Shown: in pieces, positions 7,645 through 16,068 of the stretch | How the letters are laid out: each line of letters starts with the position of its first letter | Position numbering within the stretch: position 1 is the stretch's first letter | NCBI RefSeq assembly: GCF_900119735.1 | Contig: NZ_FPJW01000003.1 | Span: 1-64,000, forward strand | Direction of reading: 5' to 3' | Origin: Marinospirillum alkaliphilum DSM 21637 | GTDB taxonomy: Bacteria; Pseudomonadota; Gammaproteobacteria; Pseudomonadales; Halomonadaceae | Length of the DNA: 64,000 nucleotides | Position numbers and translations under genes: made by a program | Notes under the pieces: generated by a model | Database searches by the model: none | Seen by the model: only the letters and a program-made list of their open reading frames with translations | Told to the model about the DNA's origin: nothing

Positions 7645-7794
7645 ATGAGAAAAAACCCGATCAAGAGTAACCCTTCCGATGAGAAGGGCAAGGCCAAGCC
7701 AGCTGCCGACAAGGCCAAGCCTCAGCAACAAAGTGGCAAGGATGACACAGTATTAAGTGATGTTAATAACAGCGCCCGGAAGGAAAAAAAATGA
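7645..7794 (+). CDS. 49-residue lysine-rich hydrophilic protein
   Basis: ATG 7645 stands eight bases after GGAG and opens a 49-codon frame ending with TGA at 7794. That stop overlaps the start of the PRC-barrel gene as ATGA (7791-7794). The peptide is strongly hydrophilic, begins MRKNPIKSNPSDEKGKAKP and repeats the K-A-K-P pattern before a Gln-rich middle and a basic end. Composition suggests a disordered protein, comparable in character to CsbD- or LEA-type stress proteins, but I see no homology. Good start signals and translational coupling are the main support. Function unknown. Confidence 0.7.
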   Translation: MRKNPIKSNPSDEKGKAKPAADKAKPQQQSGKDDTVLSDVNNSARKEKK

Positions 7795-8183
7795 ATAATC
7801 CAACAGCACCACTAACAACTGATGGCCGTGCCGTTGAAGATGGCCTGCCTGGAACTGCGTTGCTGAGTGCAGCAACCGTTACCGGCAATGAAGTCTGCAA
7901 CATGCAGGATGAAAAGCTCGGAAAAATTCAGGACATTATGCTTGATTTGACTGAGGGCAAGATTCGCTACGCTGTTTTGTCTTCCGGTGGGTTTCTGGGC
8001 ATGGGTGATCGTCTGTTTGCCGTGCCATGGAAAGCATTAAAGCTGGATAGGGAAAATCATCGGTTTCTGCTCAACGTGGACATTGAGCGCCTGAAGAATG
8101 CGCCGGGCTTTGACAAGGACCAATGGCCCGATATGGCTGACTCCACTTGGAGTTCAACCATTGAGTCCTACTACATCCGGTAA
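7791..8183 (+). CDS. PRC-barrel domain protein
   Basis: The 130-residue protein has a PRC-barrel core in its middle part: ATVTGNEVCNMQDEKLGKIQDIMLD, TEGKIRYAVLSSGGFLGMGDRLFAVPW. This beta-barrel fold occurs in RimM and in photosynthetic reaction centre subunit H. Stand-alone members are often linked to stress. The N-terminal 25 residues are low in structure and the end YYIR is short. It is coupled to the upstream 49-residue gene by an ATGA overlap. No transmembrane segment is seen, and no ligand can be deduced. Confidence 0.88.
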   Translation: MNNPTAPLTTDGRAVEDGLPGTALLSAATVTGNEVCNMQDEKLGKIQDIMLDLTEGKIRYAVLSSGGFLGMGDRLFAVPWKALKLDRENHRFLLNVDIERLKNAPGFDKDQWPDMADSTWSSTIESYYIR

Positions 8184-8283
8184 TTTGATCGCCAATAATT
8201 CCGGGTTTGATGGTTAGAAGGAGTAGCGCTGGCCAATACCAGCGTTATCTCCGAAGCAACATCCTTGAATGAAGGAGATTGAA

Positions 8284-8499
8284 ATGACAAAAAGTATAGT
8301 TCCTGCGCTTGTGTTGCTGGTTGTGGGTTTGATCCTGCTTTTCTTTGCGTATCAGTCATCCCAGAGTGTGGGTGATCAGGTGACTGAGGCTGTCACCGGG
8401 CGTTTTACTGATTCCACCATCTGGTTTCTGATTCTTGGGGCGGCGGCTGCCGTGGCTGGTGTTGGATTGCTATTGTTTGGTAAATCTGCCAGAAGTTAA
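8284..8499 (+). CDS. DUF3185 family small membrane protein
   Basis: A 71-residue protein starts MTKSIVPALV at ATG 8284 behind a strong AAGGAG. It has two membrane helices (residues 4-24 and 47-66) joined by a polar loop with GRFTDSTIWF, which is the pattern of DUF3185 proteins. A start at 8269 is possible but would put the Shine-Dalgarno inside the gene. It is followed fifteen bases later by the AI-2E transporter gene, with which it may be co-transcribed. Function unknown. Confidence 0.82.
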   Translation: MTKSIVPALVLLVVGLILLFFAYQSSQSVGDQVTEAVTGRFTDSTIWFLILGAAAAVAGVGLLLFGKSARS

Positions 8500-8513
8500 C
8501 CTGGGAATTTGTA

Positions 8514-9668
8514 ATGCCCCACGATATGGAAGAAAACCCGTTGGTATTGTGCCCGGATAAACAACTATTCACCGCAGGTGAGCTTCGCCTGTTTCGCTAC
8601 ACAGCGGTGCTCATGTCACTGGTTGCATTGGTTGGGTTAATCGGCATTATTGTGTGGGCATTCAGTTGGACACTGGGTGTATTTTACAACTTGCTGTTAT
8701 CACTTTCCCTTGCCGGTATTCTGGCACTGGTGCTTTACCCGATAGTGAGGTTTCTCGAAAGACGGCTCCGCCTCTCACACTTGCTGGCGGTTATTCTGGT
8801 GCTGGTGGCCTTTTTTCTGGGTGTGGGTGGTTTGATGCTGTTGCTGGTTCCTATTCTGGTCAGCCAGGCAGTACAACTTTTGACTGCCTTGCCCGATCAG
8901 TTGGCAAGCTGGCAGGCACATTTCTCTTCAAGCTTTCCGGAAATCAGTTCGATGATTTCATCCAATATCGAGAGTAATGGCAAGGAGGTGACCAGGTCAG
9001 TCATGCCAGACCTGGAAAGCACAGGCAGCACCATTGTCAGTTATATGGGGCTGTTGGCGGGTCTCGGTTTTGTACCCTTGTTCCTTTTTTTTGCCCTGCT
9101 CTCCGGGCGTTCACTCCGGGGCAAGGTATCCAAACAACTATCAATTTTCCATGCGTCTACCCAGCAAAAAATACTCTATTTTATGGATGTTTTTGTGGGA
9201 TACATCACTGCCTTCTTTCAGGGGCAGCTTATCATTGCGGTGAGCATGGGTGGCTTGTATGCCATAAGTTTTATGCTGATCGGCCTGAAATTTGGAGTGT
9301 TGATTGGTCTGGTGCTGGGGTTGTTGAACATTGTTCCTTTTCTTGGTTCGTTAATTGGCTTGATGGTGGTGCTGCCCATGGCCTATCTGCAGCCAGAGGG
9401 TGGTGTTCAGTTGCTGCTGCTGGCAGGACTGGTATTCGCAGCGGTGCAAGTGATTGAAAGCTGGTTATTAACACCCAAAATCATGGCCAATCGATCGGGT
9501 CTACATCCGGCGCTGGTGGTGATCTCGCTGTTTTTGTGGGGCACCATCCTGGGCGGTATTATTGGTATGGTGCTAGCTGTGCCCCTGACAGCCTTTTTTG
9601 TTGCCATCTGGGGCGAAGCCAAAACCAGCCTGGAAAAAAAGCTGAATGCCCAGAATGTTGGGTCATGA
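8514..9668 (+). CDS. AI-2E family transporter
   Basis: This 384-residue integral membrane protein shows the AI-2E transporter (TqsA/PerM/YdiK) layout: two N-terminal helices, a helix after residue 80, a soluble periplasmic segment around residues 125-165 (LPDQLASWQAHFSS), and a C-terminal bundle with GLKFGVLIGLVLGLLNIVPFLG and the LLTPKIM segment. Family members export small molecules such as autoinducer-2 or act in Na+/H+ exchange, so the substrate is open. A final soluble tail carries EKKLNAQ. ATG 8514 has only a moderate ribosome site. Confidence 0.9.
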   Translation: MPHDMEENPLVLCPDKQLFTAGELRLFRYTAVLMSLVALVGLIGIIVWAFSWTLGVFYNLLLSLSLAGILALVLYPIVRFLERRLRLSHLLAVILVLVAFFLGVGGLMLLLVPILVSQAVQLLTALPDQLASWQAHFSSSFPEISSMISSNIESNGKEVTRSVMPDLESTGSTIVSYMGLLAGLGFVPLFLFFALLSGRSLRGKVSKQLSIFHASTQQKILYFMDVFVGYITAFFQGQLIIAVSMGGLYAISFMLIGLKFGVLIGLVLGLLNIVPFLGSLIGLMVVLPMAYLQPEGGVQLLLLAGLVFAAVQVIESWLLTPKIMANRSGLHPALVVISLFLWGTILGGIIGMVLAVPLTAFFVAIWGEAKTSLEKKLNAQNVGS

Positions 9669-9677
9669 AGGCCTGCT

Positions 9678-10223
9678 TTATCTGATCCAGCCTCGATTGA
9701 TCCGGCGGAAGGTATCTGTTCCTGCCTTTTCCAGCCACTCAAAAGCAACCATTTCTCTGCTGACCACCTGAGCACCAAGCTGCTTTAGACGCTCCAGTGC
9801 CAGTTGTTTGTCTTTTGGATTGCGTGAACCCAGCCCCTCTTCTACCAGATAAACGGAGTAGCCCTGCTCCAGCAGATCAGCTGCTGTCTGGAAGCAGCAC
9901 ACATGCGCTTCTGTACCCATCAGCACAACCTGAGGCTTGCCTAAATCGGCCAGGTGGTTATGGATATGCTCTTCCTTCATTGCACTGAAGTGCATCTTCT
10001 GCAGGGTTTCACCTTCCTTAAGCAGTCGGGCGATGGCAGAGACACTGCTACCAATTCCTTCCGGATATTGCTCAGTGGCGCGAATGGTGACTCCCAGCTC
10101 ACGGGCAATCTCAAGCAGCCAGCAACTGGTGTTGATGACATTGGATGCCTGGTGAATGTGTGGTGCCAGTTTTGATTGAATGTCGACAACCAGCAGTAAA
10201 CTTGTCGATGCTTGCAGCAGCAT
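9678..10223 (-). CDS. Isochorismatase-family cysteine hydrolase
   Basis: The 181-residue protein has the catalytic residues of the cysteine hydrolase fold: Asp in LLLVVDIQ, Lys in TLQKMHFSAM and nucleophilic Cys in GTEAHVCCFQTA, which also includes the cis-peptide-type turn. Family members hydrolyse nicotinamide, isochorismate or related small amides. The compact 181-residue form resembles YcaC-type proteins, whose physiological substrate is unclear. ATG 10223 is preceded by AGGGAG. It is divergent from the Tim44-like gene, with a palindrome between them. Confidence 0.88.
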   Translation of the reverse strand: MLLQASTSLLLVVDIQSKLAPHIHQASNVINTSCWLLEIARELGVTIRATEQYPEGIGSSVSAIARLLKEGETLQKMHFSAMKEEHIHNHLADLGKPQVVLMGTEAHVCCFQTAADLLEQGYSVYLVEEGLGSRNPKDKQLALERLKQLGAQVVSREMVAFEWLEKAGTDTFRRINRGWIR

Positions 10224-10252
10224 GGCAGACTCCCTTGAAATAGTGATTGTTG

Positions 10253-10268
10253 TTAGACTTGAGTCTAA
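10253..10268. promoter_or_regulatory. 16-base palindrome in a divergent promoter region
   Basis: TTAGACT (10253-10259) and AGTCTAA (10262-10268) form a perfect inverted repeat with a two-base centre. It sits between the divergent isochorismatase-type and Tim44-like genes, 30 bases from the first and 95 from the second, a place where an operator is expected. The regulator is unknown. Confidence 0.4.
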
Positions 10269-10363
10269 GGGGTAGGGTATAGTTATCTAATGGAACCTTA
10301 CATGAACACTTGGGCCTGTGCCACTGATAGTGCAGGCTGTAACTTAGGCTGGAGGTTAATTCG

Positions 10364-11230
10364 GTGACACGTTTTCTTGCATTTGGTATGAGCTTCCTGT
10401 TTGTGTTTGCCTTGGGTATCAGTGAGGCTGACGCCCGCCGTATGGGTGGTGGTGCTTCTTCTGGTACCTTCTCACGTCAGGCCGCACCGACTCAGTCTCC
10501 GGCTCAGGCCAGCCAGCCACGCCAGCAGCAACAGCCTGGTGCAGCCGCAGCTGCAGGAACACGCAGTGGTTTTGGTGGTATGTTGATGGGCCTCGCAGCG
10601 GGTGGTCTTCTGGCGGCTTTGTTCATGGGGGGGGCATTTGAAGGAATCCAGTTTTTTGACATACTGCTGCTGCTGTTGATTGCCGGTGGCGTGGTGATGT
10701 TCCTGCGCAGTCGTGCTGCCAGTCGACAGCCGGCAACAGAAGCTGCTGGTTCCGCTTATCAGCGTCAATCTGCTGCGACAGGTTTTGAAGGCATGAACCC
10801 CGTAGCGCCTGCTCAAGCATCTGCTGATACCTCTGATCCCGCCATTCAATATGGTGCGCCTTCCTGGTTTGATGAGCAGGGCTTTATTGAGCGTGCTCGC
10901 CAACACTTTATGGATTTGCAAGCTGCCTGGGATGCAAATGATCTGGGCCGGATCCGTGAATATGTAACCCCCCAGTTGTTCAAGTTCCTATGTGATGAAC
11001 GTGCTCGCCAGCCAGACGAAGTCAGAACCGAGGTTCGTAAGCTGGCTGCTGAAGTCACCAATATTCAACAGATCGGTGATACCGTTGAACTGGCAGTGAT
11101 GTTCCACGGAGTGATCAGTGAAACCGGCTCTCCAGATGCACTGTTCTGTGAGATATGGCATCTGATGCGTGATATGAGCCAGGAAAATGCTCCTTGGCTG
11201 ATTCAGGGCATTGAGCAGGTGGAAAGCTGA
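10364..11230 (+). CDS. Tim44-like domain protein with signal or anchor sequence
   Basis: GTG 10364 follows GGAGG by about eight bases and gives a 288-residue protein. Residues 1-25 form a signal peptide ending AEADA-like (SEADARR). A Gln/Ala/Pro-rich low-complexity stretch (residues 35-65) comes next, then a Gly-rich membrane helix and a second helix (DILLLLLIAGGVVMFL), then a Tim44-type domain from about residue 165 to the end (RQHFMDLQAAWDANDLGRIREYVTPQLF). In mitochondria this domain belongs to the import motor. Bacterial versions are membrane-attached with no proven role. An intrinsic terminator follows. Confidence 0.88.
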   Translation: MTRFLAFGMSFLFVFALGISEADARRMGGGASSGTFSRQAAPTQSPAQASQPRQQQQPGAAAAAGTRSGFGGMLMGLAAGGLLAALFMGGAFEGIQFFDILLLLLIAGGVVMFLRSRAASRQPATEAAGSAYQRQSAATGFEGMNPVAPAQASADTSDPAIQYGAPSWFDEQGFIERARQHFMDLQAAWDANDLGRIREYVTPQLFKFLCDERARQPDEVRTEVRKLAAEVTNIQQIGDTVELAVMFHGVISETGSPDALFCEIWHLMRDMSQENAPWLIQGIEQVES

Positions 11231-11254
11231 TCGGCATTAGCAACGACTGAAGTT

Positions 11255-11283
11255 AAAAAAGGCACCCTTGTGGTGCCTTTTTC
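11255..11283 (+). terminator. Rho-independent terminator after the Tim44-like gene
   Basis: GGCACC (11261-11266) pairs with GGTGCC (11272-11277) around CTTGT, with a run of A before and a run of T after. The flanking A and T runs extend the stem, and the structure could work on both strands, but the nearest minus-strand gene starts beyond it and ends 50 bases away. Confidence 0.9.
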
Positions 11284-11335
11284 GTTTGAACCCGGGGGCT
11301 TTCTCTCAAGTCGCTTTCCCTCCAGATGTTTTGTG

Positions 11336-12112
11336 TCAGGTGCTTTCTCTGCGGGTGAACACCCAGGTGTTTTGTTTGCTCTGGGCAGGATCAAAGGAAT
11401 AACCGGCAAGGCTGAAGTCCTTGATACCCTCGGGTTGATCAATACGCTGCTCAAGAATGAAACGCGCCATCAGTCCACGTGCTTTTTTGGCGTAAAAACT
11501 GATGATCTTGTATTGCCCGTTTTTCCAGTCTTTAAATACGGGTGTCACCACTGGGGACTGGAGTTTGCTGGTATCAACAGCCTTGAAGTACTCCTGAGAT
11601 GCAAGATTAACCAGCACAGGATGCTGGTGCTCAGCAAGCTCCCGGTTGATCTGGTCAGCCAGTAAAGGCTGCCAGAAAGCATAGAGGTCTTTACCCCGAT
11701 GATTTGCAAAACCGGTACCCATTTCCAGTCGATAGGGCTGAATCAGATCCATGGGTTTGAGGAGTCCATAAAGTCCTGAAAGAATCCTTAAATGCCTCTG
11801 TCCAAAGTTCAGTGCCTTGTCGTTCAGTGTCGGAGCATCAAGGCCAGTGTACACATCTCCGGTAAAGGCTTGTGCGGCTGGTTTTGCGTTAGCAGGTGTA
11901 AAGGGTTGATGCCACTGTTGGTAACGGCCGGCATTGAGTGTGCCCAGCTTGTCACTGATTTTCATTAGTTGGCAAAGATCCTGTGGTGCCAGGGGCCGTA
12001 ATTGCTCAACAAGCTCTGCTGCTTGCTCCAGAAACAATGGCTGGCTATGGATATTAGAGCTGGCAGGGGTTTCAAAGTCGATGGATTTTGCAGGTGAAAG
12101 AAGACTGAGCAT
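11336..12112 (-). CDS. yaaA: Peroxide stress protein YaaA
   Basis: The 258-residue protein starts MLSLLSPAKSIDFETPA at ATG 12112, with GGAG just upstream. The length and the motifs SPAKS, GDVYTGLDA, LRILSGLYGLLKP, RLEMGT, VLVNLASQEYF and FYAKKARGLMARF are those of YaaA (formerly DUF328). In E. coli YaaA is OxyR-controlled and limits free iron and DNA damage after peroxide exposure. The reading frame continues upstream to 12238, but the N-terminal extension is not part of the family. It is divergent from the Sel1-repeat gene. Confidence 0.94.
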   Translation of the reverse strand: MLSLLSPAKSIDFETPASSNIHSQPLFLEQAAELVEQLRPLAPQDLCQLMKISDKLGTLNAGRYQQWHQPFTPANAKPAAQAFTGDVYTGLDAPTLNDKALNFGQRHLRILSGLYGLLKPMDLIQPYRLEMGTGFANHRGKDLYAFWQPLLADQINRELAEHQHPVLVNLASQEYFKAVDTSKLQSPVVTPVFKDWKNGQYKIISFYAKKARGLMARFILEQRIDQPEGIKDFSLAGYSFDPAQSKQNTWVFTRREST

Positions 12113-12299
12113 ATAAACTCCACTGAATAGGCTTGCAGGGAGTATACCCCGATTTTTGTGACTGCTTAGTCCATAAGTCTGACATAAAAAATTCAAAAAT
12201 GGCTTATCAAAACGCTTCAGGATGATTACAATCCGCACCAGTTTTACGCAGCTGCGAAATGCATGGTCTGCGTATTGTTACATCAATCAGAGGCTCGCG

Positions 12300-12758
12300 A
12301 TGTCTTCCTCGAATCAGTTGCTGGCAAACCTTGAGTTTTCCCTCGCTGACCGCTTTTACAAACTGGCTTGCAAACCCGGATTGAAGCTGTTCCGTCACCT
12401 GACTCGTGGACTGATGCATCATGCAGCAGGCTTGGGCCATCAGCGCACGCTGCTGGTGTTTGGTGAGCGATTGATGAGCCAGGGCATCACTGAAAGAGAG
12501 CGCATGCTGGGCGCTGAATACCTGGTTCGAGCAGCCCAGCAGGGTAATGCTGAAGCCCAGTGGCTTGCTGGCAGCATCTATGAAAAAGGTGTTGCTCCTT
12601 TTGTGCAAAATGACGCCCATGCGGTCACCTGGTATGCCCGTGCTGCGGGTCAGGGCCACAGCAAAGCTTGCCGCCGTCTGGCGCGTGCTTATCAGCAAGG
12701 TGAGCTGAGTTTGCCTGCCAATTCCGAGAAGGCCTGTTACTGGAATCAGGCTGCCTGA
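12300..12758 (+). CDS. Sel1-like repeat protein
   Basis: The 152-residue protein starts MSSSNQLLAN at ATG 12300, behind GAGG. Two Sel1-type repeats are visible in the C-terminal half: ERMLGAEYLVRAAQQGNAEAQWLAGSIYEKG and HAVTWYARAAGQGHSKACRRLARAYQQGE. Such alpha/alpha repeats form a solenoid for protein-protein contact. The N-terminal 55 residues are helical and have no clear family. A longer frame from 12222 exists without a ribosome site. No signal peptide is seen. The partner is unknown. Confidence 0.82.
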   Translation: MSSSNQLLANLEFSLADRFYKLACKPGLKLFRHLTRGLMHHAAGLGHQRTLLVFGERLMSQGITERERMLGAEYLVRAAQQGNAEAQWLAGSIYEKGVAPFVQNDAHAVTWYARAAGQGHSKACRRLARAYQQGELSLPANSEKACYWNQAA

Positions 12759-12863
12759 TTGTTCCTCCTTGTTCTGTTGCAGTAAACTGGCGCGTAATTT
12801 GCTGGTCAGGCTGGATACCCGGTCCCGGCACTCTGCCGGCTGCATACAAGACAAGGATCCGGA

Positions 12864-13355
12864 ATGGAATTACCCTACATCGTTGACGTTGAGGCCTCAG
12901 GTTTTGGCCGTGGCAGCTATCCCATTGAGGTGGGTTTTGCTCGTCCGGATGGCACAACGTCTGCCCGCCTGATTTGCCCTCAACCTGGCTGGACCCATTG
13001 GAATGACGAGGCTCAGGAGGTTCACGGCATCACTCGTGAGCAACTGCTGAGTGAAGGTTTACCACCTGTTGAAGTCGCTGACTGGTTAAATACTGAGCTG
13101 CGCGGCTTGACCGTGTTCAGTGATAGCTGGGGTTTTGACAGCAGCTGGATCGCACTGCTCTTTGATGAGGCGGAACGCCTGCAAATGTTCCGTGTTGAAA
13201 CACTTAACAAGTTACTGAGTGAAAAGCAGCTGGTTGACTGGGGTAAAACGAAACAACAGGTGCTGGAAGAATTGAATCTGGTTCGTCATCGTGCTGCTGA
13301 TGATGCATTCATGCTGCAGCGTACCCTGCGGCGAGTATTAAAGGTCAAAGATTAA
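12864..13355 (+). CDS. DnaQ-like (DEDDh) 3'-5' exonuclease
   Basis: The 163-residue protein starts MELPYIVDVEASGFG; AAGGA lies seven bases upstream. The motifs of DEDDh exonucleases are visible: DVE in the first strand (Asp8, Glu10), a middle acidic motif in SDSWGFDSSW, and HRAADDAFML for the His-Asp motif near the end. The short length means a bare nuclease domain of the RNase T/DnaQ fold. The substrate, DNA or RNA, cannot be told. It lies between the Sel1 gene and the crotonase gene on the same strand. Confidence 0.82.
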   Translation: MELPYIVDVEASGFGRGSYPIEVGFARPDGTTSARLICPQPGWTHWNDEAQEVHGITREQLLSEGLPPVEVADWLNTELRGLTVFSDSWGFDSSWIALLFDEAERLQMFRVETLNKLLSEKQLVDWGKTKQQVLEELNLVRHRAADDAFMLQRTLRRVLKVKD

Positions 13356-13425
13356 AACATCTGTTTGACTTTGTTTGCTGCATTTCTTAGGCTCGTTCCA
13401 ACCGACAAACGCGAGGCCTGCATTC

Positions 13426-14280
13426 ATGTCCGAATCTACTGCTCCTTCCCCCGGTGCCCAGAAGCCTGGTGCTCAAGAACCTGGTTTTCAAGAGCCCAGG
13501 GTTGAATTAACCCTCAGACAGGGTATTGCCCGAGTGATATTGAACCGTCCCGGCAAACATAACAGTCTGGACATGGAGCTGATCACGGCATTGCTGGAGG
13601 TGCTGGAAACCCTCCAGAGCAGCCGTGATCTACGAGTGGTGATTTTATCTGGCAAAGGCGATAGCTTTTGCAGTGGACTGGATGTCACTGCGGTAATGGC
13701 CGAACCGCGTAACATTCAATGGCTGCTGGGCGGTTGTGATGGTTATCCGCATAACCGGGTACAACACCTGGCGCTGGGTTGGCGCTCCCTGCCGGTGCCG
13801 GTGATTGCTGTGATTCAGGGGCATTGTTACGGTGGTGGTTTGCAGATTGCCATGGGGGCTGATCTGCGGATTGCGCATCCAACCGCGCAGCTTTCGGTGA
13901 TGGAAGGTCGTTGGGGCATCATCCCGGATATGGGGATCAGTGTCACTGCAAGGGGTTGCATGCGTGAAGATGTGCTGATGCGCATGACCTTGACTGCGGA
14001 AGTGCTGGATGGTCAGACGGCCAGGCTGGAAGGCATGGTCACGGAAGTGTCCGATGATCCCATGGCGCGCGCTGAAGTCCTGGCTGCAGAGTTCTGCCGT
14101 CGCTCACCGGACATGGTGCGAGCCACCAAACGCCTGTTACGGGACTCCCACACCCAGACCGATGATGAGCGCCTGGCGATGGAAGAAAAGTTGCAACGCC
14201 GTTTGCTCGGAACACCCAACCAGATGGAAGCCGTCATGGCTAACCTGCAGCATCGTGATCCGGTGTTCAGCACGGATTGA
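13426..14280 (+). CDS. Crotonase / enoyl-CoA hydratase-isomerase family protein
   Basis: The 284-residue protein starts at ATG 13426 after GAGG. Residues 5-25 are a low-complexity linker repeating P-G-A-Q-K/E-type units. The crotonase core follows: VILNRPGKHNSLD, GDSFCSGLDV and GHCYGGGLQIAMGADLRIA give the CoA site and oxyanion hole. In rat enoyl-CoA hydratase the two catalytic Glu lie in GGGCE and QPE. Here the first is replaced by Gln (GGGLQ) and the second is kept (VMEGRWG). This points to isomerase-like or other crotonase chemistry rather than plain hydration. No beta-oxidation genes are adjacent. Confidence 0.87.
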   Translation: MSESTAPSPGAQKPGAQEPGFQEPRVELTLRQGIARVILNRPGKHNSLDMELITALLEVLETLQSSRDLRVVILSGKGDSFCSGLDVTAVMAEPRNIQWLLGGCDGYPHNRVQHLALGWRSLPVPVIAVIQGHCYGGGLQIAMGADLRIAHPTAQLSVMEGRWGIIPDMGISVTARGCMREDVLMRMTLTAEVLDGQTARLEGMVTEVSDDPMARAEVLAAEFCRRSPDMVRATKRLLRDSHTQTDDERLAMEEKLQRRLLGTPNQMEAVMANLQHRDPVFSTD

Positions 14281-14283
14281 TTG

Positions 14284-16068
14284 ATGCAATCGACTGCAGG
14301 CTTTCAGTTACGCCCTTATCAGCAGGATGCCGTGCAGGCGGTGTTGCAGTGGTTTCGTGCTTCCAGTGATCCTGCGTTATTAAGTCTGCCGACCGGTGCT
14401 GGCAAAAGCCTGGTGATTGCCGAGTTGGCCCGTCTGGCACGAGGACGGGTACTGGTGCTGGCCCATGTGCAGGAACTGGTGGAACAGAATCATGCCAAAT
14501 ACGCCGCTTATGGTTTACAGGCAGATATCTTCAGTGCCGGTCTGGGATTAAAGCAGGCTGAGCGTCAGGTGGTGTTTGGTTCCGTACAGTCAGTCAGTCG
14601 CCATCTGCCGCGTTTTGATGATGAGCGTTTCACCCTGCTGGTGATTGATGAGTGCCATCGTGTCAGCCTGGAGAAGGACTCCGCCTATCAGCAGGTGATT
14701 CAGCACCTGCAACAACTGAATCCACAACTGAAGGTGCTGGGTCTGACGGCCACACCTTATCGACTGGGGCAGGGTTTTGTTTATCACCGCCATTTGCAGC
14801 AGCAAGCGGTTCGTGGTGATGAAAACTGCTTTTTCCGTGCCTGCATTTACGAGTTGCCACTGCGCTGGATGGTCAGGAAGGGTTATCTGACCACGCCCTT
14901 GCGCATGGATATGGCCATGCTGGCTTATGACTTCTCGATGCTGGTACCCACTGCTTCCGGGTATTTCAGTGAAAGTGAAATGGATCAGGTGGTGCAATCC
15001 AGTCGTGTGACACCAGGCATTGTTGCAGACATTCAGCAGCGGGCGACCAGCCGGCATGGTGTGATGATCTTCTGTGCCAGTGTGCGTCATGCTGAAGAAG
15101 TGGCTGGTTTGTTGCCCAGTGAGCAAACGGCGTTGATCACCGGGGCTTTGCCCGGCAAGGAACGTGAACAGATCCTTCGAGCCTTCAAGGCACAGGAACT
15201 CAAGTATCTGGTGAATGTGTCCGTGTTAACGACCGGTTTTGATGCACCCCATGTGGATTTGATTGCCCTGCTGCGCCCCACCGAGTCGGTCAGTCTGTAT
15301 CAGCAGATCCTGGGTCGTGGACTGCGCCTTTCACCGGACACCGCTAAGGCGGATTGCCTGTTGCTGGATTATGCCGGTAATCCCTGGGACCTCTGGGCTC
15401 CTGAAATCAGCAGTCCACGACCCTCCCGTGACAGTCAGTTGGTGCAGGTGAATTGTCCGGCCTGTGGTTTTGCCAACACCTTCTGGGGGCGGACCACCAC
15501 TGATGGTGACGTGCTGGAGCATTTCGGGCGGCGCTGTCAGGGTTGGCTGGAGTCGGATACCGGTTCAGGCGGTCAGTGTGATTTTCGTTTTCGCTTTCGG
15601 GTCTGTGAGGCTTGTGGGGGTGAGGCTGATATTGCAGCCAGGGTTTGCCCGCATTGTGATGCCACCCTGGTGGATGCAGACCGCAAACTGAAAGAGGCGT
15701 TGCAACTCAAGGATGCCAGGGTGCTGCGAGTCAGTGGCATGACGCTGGACGCAACCCTTAATGGCCGTGGTTTACCTCGCCTGAAGGTCACCTACCATGA
15801 TGAGGATGGCACTGAACTCAGTGACTGGTATGCCCTGGAGACTGCCGCGCAGCGTTATGCCTTTGAGCAGGTGTTTTTGCGTGATCACCTGAAGGCGCCG
15901 GGCTGTGGCTGGCATCCGGCAAGTGCTGAAGAGGCCGCAGCAGGCATAGAGCGGCTGCGCCACCCGGACTTTGTGATTGCCCGCAAGGTGGATCGCAGGC
16001 ACTGGCGCATCCAGCAGCGCCTGTTTGATTATCAGGGACGCTTTCGCAAGGCTGAAGCAGCCCATTGA
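14284..16068 (+). CDS. radD: Superfamily II helicase RadD
   Basis: This 594-residue protein matches E. coli RadD (YejH) in length and along its whole sequence. Visible are Walker A PTGAGKS (36-42), DECH (122-125), GLTATPYRLG, VTTGFDAPHVDL-type motif V, QQILGRGLRLS (motif VI) and Cys pairs CPACGFANTFWG and CEACGGEADIAARVCPHC for zinc. RadD assists RecA-mediated strand exchange and repair of double-strand breaks and binds SSB. ATG 14284 is chosen; TTG 14281 just before it is also in frame. It ends in a convergent pair with the RimK-type gene, with an inverted repeat over the stop codon. Confidence 0.95.
   Translation: MQSTAGFQLRPYQQDAVQAVLQWFRASSDPALLSLPTGAGKSLVIAELARLARGRVLVLAHVQELVEQNHAKYAAYGLQADIFSAGLGLKQAERQVVFGSVQSVSRHLPRFDDERFTLLVIDECHRVSLEKDSAYQQVIQHLQQLNPQLKVLGLTATPYRLGQGFVYHRHLQQQAVRGDENCFFRACIYELPLRWMVRKGYLTTPLRMDMAMLAYDFSMLVPTASGYFSESEMDQVVQSSRVTPGIVADIQQRATSRHGVMIFCASVRHAEEVAGLLPSEQTALITGALPGKEREQILRAFKAQELKYLVNVSVLTTGFDAPHVDLIALLRPTESVSLYQQILGRGLRLSPDTAKADCLLLDYAGNPWDLWAPEISSPRPSRDSQLVQVNCPACGFANTFWGRTTTDGDVLEHFGRRCQGWLESDTGSGGQCDFRFRFRVCEACGGEADIAARVCPHCDATLVDADRKLKEALQLKDARVLRVSGMTLDATLNGRGLPRLKVTYHDEDGTELSDWYALETAAQRYAFEQVFLRDHLKAPGCGWHPASAEEAAAGIERLRHPDFVIARKVDRRHWRIQQRLFDYQGRFRKAEAAH

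Noticed and set aside
13426-13500. N-terminal repeat of the crotonase as a CRISPR or DNA repeat
   Set aside because: It is a short coding low-complexity stretch in frame, with imperfect units and no spacers.
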